Assembly: GCA_018894105.1 (NCBI GenBank)
Contig: CM032124.1
Span: 36,180,277-36,244,276 of the forward strand
From: Jacaranda mimosifolia
Lineage: Eukaryota; Streptophyta; Magnoliopsida; Lamiales; Bignoniaceae
Reading direction: 5' to 3'
DNA: 64,000 nucleotides
Positions 57,240 through 64,000 of the stretch are shown here, piece after piece. The translations under genes and the position numbers were made by a program. Each line of letters starts with the position of its first letter. The first letter of the stretch is position 1. Under the pieces are notes generated by a model. That model ran no database searches. It was not told where the DNA came from and worked only from the letters and a program-made list of their open reading frames with translations.

Positions 57240-59930
57240 CCGGTGATTTTCTCCGACCACCCTCAAACTCCGCTAAACAACTGAGCATTATCTTCCTCTC
57301 CTCATCGGGAACACGCTGGAGTGACATGCAAACTGAGCCAACTAGTGGAGCGATGAAAACTTATTGCTGTAGTTGAAGCTGCGATGGTGGTGATGGGTTC
57401 CTTAGCTCCAGTGACTGAATCACATGTGTAGCTACTAGGTTTTGAAGCTCTTGATGTAAGGAACACGTTGGCACCATTTCTTCTCGGAGATGACCACCGG
57501 CGAAGGCGGAATTTGGAGAAAACCGACGTGGCCGCAAGTGAGACACAGAAACTTTGAGGCTTCAATTGGACTGCAATTCCGAGGCAGATGGTGAAATTGA
57601 CTTGGGATTTGTGTTCATTGAGCTGAGGCGCATCTGAAGGTGGTGGTGGCGAGTATCTCCGGCGGCGGCGGCGGCGGATAGACAGTTTCTTCGTCTCGAT
57701 GCAAGGAATGCATGCACACAAGATGATCGTGTAAATTCCGCTTCGATAGTAAGGAAAATGGGTAATTAATCGGATGAAAACAAACTTGTATTGCTTGTAC
57801 ATGTATATGCGATCAAATCTTTATAAACCTTGTATAATCGAAAAGAATGAGCGGATCGACTGAAAAATATAGCCATGCATGAGAAATAAAACATGCATGC
57901 ACATTCTTAAGCTCAAAAAAGCCCAAAATCGTATTATTTCATGTGAACCATGGTTAGTTAAGCTTATTAAGTGAAGAAAACCCTAATTTTATGTAACCTC
58001 AACCTAAGTGACAAACTTGGATTTTTACCGATAATTGGGTTGCTATAATCGATATCATGTAACGTTATAAGGTTAAATGTGTAAATTAGGGATCCAATTG
58101 TATTATTTTATCGGTATAAGATGAACTTTGTAAATATTTTATATAACTGGCGCAAATAGCATGTTTATGACAATAATATCGAAATAAAACCCTAACCATC
58201 GTATTAGTCGGATAACTACTGAGAAATTGGACTGTTATTAGTATGCTTATGAATGTTAGAAATCGTTAGGGTTGAACAAGGATTTTGATGGTGAGTTACT
58301 TTTTGGACAGGTGACGAAGGATTGAACCCCGAGAATCAGTGGACTTTGACTTCATCGCCGAGGTTATTAAGGTGAGGGTCCGCCATCTGGCACCTCTTGT
58401 ACCTATCGATTTTCTTGATAAACCCCTGTAAGGGTTGGTATTTGACTTGATTATCGTACTCTGTTAATTATTGTTATCCATGTGAGGGATCCACCAATTG
58501 GTTCTTGCTTTGTATAAGCTTAGTCCATATTTGTCGTTGAACCTGTTAGATTCTGCTGATCTGATACCTATTTTGATTACCGTTATCGTTGTTCATTATT
58601 GAACCCTGTGAGGTTCTCCTGATTTGAAACCACTTGGTATTTTATCCTTCTTTTCTTGAAAATGGCTATTTTCAATTGAACTCTGTGAAGTTCTCTAAAT
58701 TTGTAAATTCTATTTGAAACTGTATGGTACGCCCGAGTGGGCTTGTTATTTTTAAAATTATTTTGATCACAAACTGATTAACCTATTCTAGCGCCATGAA
58801 CTTTTACAGTTTTATTGTATTGTTCACGTTGAATTGTACGTTTATTGTCAAATATCGTTTTGACTTCCTTGATTGTTTAGTGTATCATAGATTGCCTTGT
58901 TGGCATATATGTTCGGTTGTTCTGCCCTGTTGGCAATTGATCGTTGATTATCTTGATAGAAAATGATACAGGAAAATTGTTGGGTCAAGAGCCTTGCCAA
59001 GCTGTCATGCTTAAGCTACTGTTATTGCCGAGCTGCCATACTAGAGCTACTGTTATTACTGAACTATTATAATTAAACTATTGTACTGTTATAGAGGCAT
59101 AAGAATATTCTAATATGCATACTTTGCTTTTTCCTTGAAATGCATATTCTGTTGGGTTTGTACTCTTATTTATACTCTACTCGTGGAGTAATAAGGCTGG
59201 AGTGAGTTCTCAATCTGGATCGGGCCAACTGAGCCGTCTGTATTTCCTCTTGAACTGTGATTGGTTGAGACGTTCTATACCTCCCGAACAGCATCGGTCG
59301 AGATGATCCCAAGCCTTTTGAGCTAGTGGTCACAGCATCCCGACCTAGCCTTTACTAGTTGTTTGAAAACTGTCCCTTTTCTTCATTTTGGCATATTATC
59401 GTTCTCCTATAGTTCCATGTTGATGAACCTCACTATTATTTGTTAACTCCTGACAGCCATCTATTGCTTTGCCTTATCCCTCACTAAGTCCTCATGACTT
59501 ACCCTCGTGCCATTTATTTCATTTCAGATAGGTTTGAGACAGGAGACGAGGACTGATGGCAAGTTTTGACTTAATGATCTATAATAGTGTTTGGGTTAAT
59601 ATATGGTTATATATGAATTCACTATTAATTATATTTTGGTATTAGACATGTTGTAATGTGTCAGGATGAATATAAGACTTTTGGCATGTATGAATTGTGT
59701 TGCTTGTGTTAATATCTTGCTTCTGATTATTGTTGGGTTATTAGCATGAATTAACACACTATGATATAATTGTATTAAGTTTAAAACATGTTGTGAGTCG
59801 TTGATCATTGCGGTTTATTAGAGATTTGTGAAAGAATTTTTATGAGTCTATCAGATATGATGTCGCATCCTATAAGATTAAACTGAGTGACATTCAGACT
59901 TTTGGGCTATATCCTGAGTGGAGTGCCACA
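56821..59930 (+). mobile_element. Solo LTR of a Ty3/gypsy-like retrotransposon (3.1 kb)
   Basis: The sequence begins TGTAACACCCCTAAAAATG and ends GGAGTGCCACA, the TG...CA form of an LTR. The 5-bp duplication ATTAT is perfect on both sides (56816-56820 and 59931-59935). No second LTR, primer-binding site or polyprotein is found, so the internal region has been lost, presumably by LTR-LTR recombination. The TGTAACACCCC start and great length recall Tekay/Del-type chromovirus LTRs, but the lineage is an inference. Frames at 57130-57802 are noncoding LTR sequence. Confidence 0.82.
57144..57239. repeat. Compound (CTT)n(CT)n(TA)n microsatellite in the LTR
   Basis: About 15 TTC/CTT units, then about 16 CT units, then about 10 TA units without interruption. 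Confidence 0.95.
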
Positions 59931-60126
59931 ATTATGGTATAATTTGGTTGGCAAGATAAATAAACCCATGGAGGTGGTAGGTTATTTTATCATGGGATTG
60001 CACATATAAAGACAGGCTTTTAGTATTCATGCGAATTTGAGTGTTTATTGTTACTCTAACCAAATAAATGATAAGGTGGGACAAAAACGTTATATTCTAT
60101 CTTATCATCCTAACCAAACTAGCCTT

Positions 60127-60647
60127 AAGTGATATACTAATATATATATATATATATATATATTGAATCAAGACAGTGAATTTTGACACTCTAAGTCCAA
60201 ATTTGACAAGCATTTGTCACTTTCGTACGATAAAGATAATAAAAATAATTTTTTAAATATATATATATATAAGCACTACTTTTTTGAAAAATCAACATGG
60301 AAGACAGCTTGTGTTGGCTCAAGCCATACAAGGTGTTTAGTTAAACTTATTTAAAAAATTATAAATCTCTACATATTATCAAATATTTTTTATAATTTAT
60401 AAAATATTAGATTTTATATATTTCACAAATAAGTTATTGAATTATTTAAATTTCAAAACTTATATGATGTAATTAGTATTAATAAATTTGCGATCAATAT
60501 AAATAAAATTAAAAGAGTTTTTTAAAATTTTAACTATTTTGAACTTTGTGGGAATATAATCAATGGTTTATTAATAAAGGGGTCATTATTGATGGGAAGA
60601 TATGGACTACACGTAGTCTCAAATACTGATTTTGGAAGGGTTATATA
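60127..60647. other. AT-rich intergenic DNA
   Basis: TA repeats at about 60140-60164 and 60258-60272. No gene is recognised. Confidence 0.4.
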
Positions 60648-60761
60648 TATATATATATATTTATACACACTCACACATATCAGGAGCTCGTTAGGGCTTG
60701 AACTCCTAACTTTTCATATTATGTGGGAGACTTATACCATTAGGCCACATGCCATTTCGCA
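60648..60761 (-). mobile_element. tRNA-derived SINE (minus)
   Basis: On the minus strand the A box TGGCCTAATGGTATAAG and B box GAGTTCAAGCCC are separated by a CCACATAATATGAAAAG spacer. The tail is a GTGTGAGTGTGTATAAAT block. Flanks GGAAGGGTTATATA (60634-60647) and GGAAGGATTTATAT (60762-60775) resemble a 14-bp target duplication. Confidence 0.7.
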
Positions 60762-60775
60762 GGAAGGATTTATAT

Positions 60776-60983
60776 GTATAAATAGATTTTCGGATAAAAG
60801 TTAGCATAGTAATGGATTTCTTTTCTAAGCTCATGCATTTGTGAAAAAGGTTCAGCCCAACAAGGAAAAATTAGGTCCATGAAGCAAAAAGGGTGGGGAA
60901 GATCTTGCAAATTGGATTTCAACGCAATTTACTTTGGATCCAACTAAATTACTTCATAATTGAAGATCCATATAAAGACCATA
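60776..60983. other. Intergenic DNA
   Basis: No feature is recognised. Confidence 0.4.
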
Positions 60984-61485
60984 TTTCATTTCACATATAA
61001 TTTCTTTTAGGAGCTAATTACTTTCTATTTCAAAATTAAACTTACTACCTATGCTACATAAAAGTCTTTAGTTTAGAATTTCAAATATATTTTTAAGGTT
61101 GAAATCAAGTAGGGCTGTCAATGGATTGGATTTGGATCGGGTTTGTCATATCCGAATCCGATTAATAAAATTAATATCCGAATTCGACCTCAAATCCTAT
61201 AGGATATTTGTTAATCAGTACTATATCCGAATCCGATGGATATCCAAAACCCGATCCGATTTTTTTTCCTTTTAAAATTTATAAAAATATTGTATTTATG
61301 AAGTAAATGTATGTCATATTTGAATTTTTAACAACTTTTTATTATATGTTAGTTCAAAATTTCATTTCATATATAATTCCTTTTAGGAGCTAATTACTTT
61401 CTATTTCAAAATTAAACTTACTACCTCTGCTACACAAAAGTCTTCAGTTTAGAATTTCAAATATATTTTTAAGGTTGAAATCAAG
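60984..61485. repeat. Two direct 126-bp repeats flanking a hAT MITE fragment
   Basis: Copies lie at 60984-61109 and 61360-61485 and differ at only a few positions. Both end AGGTTGAAATCAAG. Directly after copy 1 comes TAGGGCTGTCAATGGATTGG, a hAT-type MITE terminus, while copy 2 continues with CAATAGTTTCACC. Confidence 0.8.
61110..61265. mobile_element. hAT-type MITE fragment, second family
   Basis: TAGGGCTGTCAATGGATTGG starts a stretch with repeated ATATCCGAATCCGAT palindromes up to about 61260. The matching right terminus is absent, so it is truncated. Confidence 0.5.
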
Positions 61486-61710
61486 CAATAGTTTCACCAA
61501 TGATATAAAGATTGAAAATTTATTTTATTTTTTCAAATTGAGCATCAACATATGAAGATTCAATTGAATATCGTAATCTAAAATTGAATATCTAAATAAT
61601 ATTAAGATAATGTAAACAAATAATAGGATATTACTCGTAATTGCTATAACAATGATTGGATTAAGACAAGATAGACTAGTTGATGGATAGTCATTTTGAT
61701 AATTCAGCAT

Positions 61711-62165
61711 TAGGGCTGCAAACGAGTCGAGCCAAGTTCGAGCTAGCTCGACTTGAGCTCGAAACAGTTCAAGCTCGAGTCGAGTTGAATCGAGTTCAAG
61801 CTCTAGTTCGTGTCGATTTCGAGCTGTCTATATCGAAGCTCGAGGCTCACGAGCCAACTCGCGAGTTAGTAAATAATTAAATATTATTTTTTATTTTATT
61901 AATAAATATATATTATATTACTATTTTTTGTTTTGAATTTGAGCTCAACTTGAGCTCAAGCTCGAACGTACAATTTTTTATAATTCATTTGCCAATTCAA
62001 ACCTTATCGAGCCGAGCTTGAATTTTTGCCAAGCCAATCTCGAGCTTAAAATTTTAGTCTCATCGAGCTCAAGCCTAATATATGTATTTCGAACTCGAGC
62101 TCAAGCTCAAAAATTCTGCCCAGACTCAACTCGTCTCGACTTAATTCAATTCAATTGCATCCCTA
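61711..62165 (-). mobile_element. hAT-type MITE, CGAG/GAGCTC family, copy 4
   Basis: A 455-bp element, the longest copy, with ends TAGGGCTGCAAACGAGTCGA and AATTCAATTGCATCCCTA. The 8-bp duplication TTCAGCAT is perfect (61703-61710 and 62166-62173). Dense CTCGAGCTC/TCGAGC repeats occupy both arms around the AT core. The small frame at 61680-61880 is a translation of this repeat, not a gene. Confidence 0.92.
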
Positions 62166-62173
62166 TTCAGCAT

Positions 62174-62754
62174 AATATAAATTACATTTTATAAGATAAC
62201 TTAAACTAGTGATATGCTCATATACAACATAAATCGAAAGCCTTTCCACATACTATGTCCAATAAGTCCTACATCCTTAATTCTTACTTCGAAAGTTGGT
62301 GCGGTCGTATTTTTCTACATCAACTTAATTTTTTAGTACAATAATATTTAAGCACCCAAATACAAAATTTGTTCAATAATTGATGTTGTAAAGTCAATTA
62401 ATTAAGGCATCGAATTTCTTCCACTTGCACTCGTACAATGTTAATGTAGGTCCCTAGTTTCTTCATGTGATTTGTGACAAACAATTCTTATCCTATTATT
62501 GGCCCTTTATCCATCACAAGATACCACACTAGTCAGTTCCCACAAAACAAAATAAAAAAAAGTTTGTTCCAAAAAAGGAAAATAAAAAAGAAAAAAGAAA
62601 AAGAAAAGAAAGAAAGAAAAATTCCTTCACCATATTGGAGAAGTTGATATAATTGTATAAGTAGAATTTAAAAGTGATTAGCATATGCTTTCTTTAAAAA
62701 TGGTCCAAATGGAAGACTAATTATATTGAAAGATAAGTAAACTCCGAGGAATTT
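62174..62754. other. Intergenic DNA
   Basis: A purine-rich A/G tract lies at 62540-62622. No gene is recognised. Confidence 0.4.
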
Positions 62755-62890
62755 TTATTCCATTTCATATTTCATCTTTTATTATAACTTGATTAATATA
62801 TAACATGTGTACTTAATATCCAATCAATTATTTTTATAAAGAAATATTTAATATACTTAATATATATTTAAAAAATAAAATAAAATAATT
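62755..62890. mobile_element. Short hairpin MITE, copy 4
   Basis: TTTCATATTTCATCTTTTAT and the core CAATCAATTATTTTTATAAA match the 8665 and 63279 copies. The right arm is eroded. Confidence 0.4.
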
Positions 62891-62960
62891 TAGTAGTATC
62901 AGTCTCTCATATTATGTGGAATGTCTCAAATTCGAATCCAAATGGAATCCTTTGTGTCCT

Positions 62961-63081
62961 CTTTTTTTTTTTTAAATTTATACACACGCACACATATCAA
63001 GAGCCTGTTAGGGTTAGAACTCCCGACCTCTCACATTATGTGAGAGATTTATGCTAGTGGGCCATAAACCACTTGGCGGGC
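62961..63081 (-). mobile_element. tRNA-derived SINE with 13-bp target duplication
   Basis: The duplication TCCTTTGTGTCCT is perfect at 62948-62960 and 63082-63094. On the minus strand the element has an A-box-like GGCCCACTAGCATAAA, a B-box-like GGGAGTTCTAACCC and a tail with GTGTGCGTGTGTATAAATTT and an A run of 12. It is inserted into an older, tRNA-like repeat whose TCAAATTCGAATCC lies at about 62928. Confidence 0.85.
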
Positions 63082-63094
63082 TCCTTTGTGTCCT

Positions 63095-63577
63095 TATGTG
63101 CATTTAATTGTGCAGTTTGTACTTCAATTTTTCTTGATTTGATAATAAGATAATATTAACGTGTTGAAAGGATAAAATTATCATTTTGACTGTCCTCTCA
63201 AAAAAAAAAAAAAGGAAAATGAAATTATTTTCTCTATTTTGTCAAACTCAAGTCTTAATCCCATGATGGATAGCATTTCAAATCCTCTATTCCATCTCCT
63301 ATTTTAATTTGTTGTATTTATAACAAATATATTCGATTCTCAATCAACTATTTTCATAAAAAAAATATTTAATTCACATATCATACATTCATAAAATAGA
63401 ATATGAGATTTCTAATAGGAAATAGAACAGTGGATTTAAACCAGATGGATAGGGACAACAAAACTATTTTTCTTGCTCAAACTTCATGGTATAAATTATA
63501 TATATTTTCCATACATATAGTGGCAATCTATATATACAAAATCAAATCTTGCAGCAAACTCTAAACCTACGTATGAA
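63095..63577. other. 3' flank of the purine permease gene with a hairpin MITE
   Basis: Apart from the MITE at 63279-63436, no feature is seen. The permease 3' UTR probably occupies the part next to 63578. Confidence 0.4.
63279..63436. mobile_element. Short hairpin MITE, copy 5
   Basis: The left arm AAATCCTCTATTCCATCTCC and the right arm, reverse-complemented AAATCCACTGTTCTATTTCC, form a clear imperfect inverted repeat. The core has TTGTATTTATAACAAATATA and TCTCAATCAACTATTTTCAT, as in copy 1. Confidence 0.65.
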
Positions 63578-63931
63578 TCAAGGGTCAGCAGTTTGATGAG
63601 CCAACTGGGCTTCTGAAATGTCATTCTTGTTCTTATTCTTCTTCTTGCTTTGTCTGATCTCACCAAAAAAGTAAGAAACAAATCCCCATAGAGATAGAAA
63701 CAGAGAGATACCCTTTTCTGCTTGGAACTTTTCATGGTAGAATATAACGGCTAGTAATTCAGTCACTGGGAGTAAGACAGTTATAATGATGCCTGATAGA
63801 AGGGATGATGCATAGAATATCACTCCAATTGCACCCATGAAAAAACACTGCCATAGTATGGCACTCCACACAATCACTGCATAGTATTTTGTCTCCCCAA
63901 GTTCATATTCTTTGGCTTCTCTTGAAATTGC
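63578..63931 (-). CDS. Purine permease (PUP family), last exon only
   Basis: The last coding exon starts after an acceptor TTTTGTAG at 63932-63939 and has 117 codons plus a stop. PUPs are plant plasma-membrane or vacuolar transporters for adenine, cytokinins and other purine-like compounds, of the drug/metabolite transporter superfamily. Visible family blocks are [16 protein letters not shown], the helix [40 protein letters not shown], then [16 protein letters not shown] and a final helix [14 protein letters not shown]. The tail is Lys/Asn-rich and soluble. About four C-terminal helices are present; the rest lies beyond the window. Which PUP subgroup it belongs to cannot be said from this exon. 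Confidence 0.9.
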   Translation of the reverse strand, partial: AISREAKEYELGETKYYAVIVWSAILWQCFFMGAIGVIFYASSLLSGIIITVLLPVTELLAVIFYHEKFQAEKGISLFLSLWGFVSYFFGEIRQSKKKNKNKNDISEAQLAHQTADP

Positions 63932-64000
63932 CTACAAAAACAATCAAAAACTTTCCCTTTATATGTACCTTAATTAATCCAAAGAGCACTTTTTTAGGGA

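Larger units (their letters stand above)
56757..60126. mobile_element. MITE interrupted by a solo LTR
   Basis: GGGTTAGTTTGGTTGGATTT at the left and, inverted at the right, ATCCTAACCAAACTAGCC form imperfect terminal repeats. Without the LTR and one duplication copy, the element would be about 255 bp. Flanks TCA and TTA are a poor 3-bp match. Confidence 0.45.

Noticed and set aside
57130..57802. Several minus frames up to 166 codons
   Set aside because: They fall inside the solo LTR, include the microsatellite and show no protein family.
61680..61880. 66-codon frame with an ELARLELE-like repeat
   Set aside because: It translates the GAGCTCGAG palindromes of a hAT MITE, not a coiled-coil gene.
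1..64000. CRISPR array, operon, phage or bacterial defence system
   Set aside because: Spliced plant genes, plant transposons and AT-rich intergenic DNA show a plant nuclear origin; the only short spaced repeats are microsatellites or transposon arms.

Overview
This is nuclear DNA of a flowering plant, most likely a core eudicot. Genes are split by many GT/AG introns, intergenic DNA is very AT-rich, and most space between genes is filled with small DNA transposons, tRNA-derived SINEs and one solo LTR. Gene content fits a eudicot, perhaps an asterid, but the lineage is a guess.

Genes in order: an OVATE family protein cut by the left edge (minus); a three-TM GET2/CAML-like ER receptor subunit, the plant G1IP type (plus); a small plant-specific protein of unknown role (minus); a two-exon LEA-2/NDR1-HIN1-like membrane protein (minus); a 19-exon presequence protease PreP, about 9 kb (minus); a DUF630/DUF632 protein of the NRG2-like class (minus); a METTL22-like lysine methyltransferase with nine exons (minus); a dead hAT transposase (plus); an IST1-like ESCRT-III-associated protein (minus); and the last exon of a purine permease at the right edge (minus). 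They look like independent housekeeping or regulatory genes, not a functional cluster.

The first 44 kb are gene-rich. From about 44 to 63.5 kb no intact gene was found. That block holds a hAT-type MITE family with a CGAG/GAGCTC-rich sequence and 8-bp target duplications (a fourth copy lies at 1857), Tourist-like MITEs nested in one another, a 3.1-kb solo LTR with a 5-bp duplication, several SINEs, diverged tandem duplications and two coding-like scraps. Exon borders were worked out by hand from reading-frame continuity, splice dinucleotides and remembered family sequence. Borders of old repeats are approximate.

The most checkable oddities are: a one-base frameshift in the PreP targeting-peptide exon; a 44-bp duplication that copies a splice donor in the IST1-like gene; a hAT terminus about 53 bp upstream of the METTL22-like start codon; an orphan 44-residue terminal exon at 54.7 kb; and the nested transposons. 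I found no evidence of an unknown multi-gene system.
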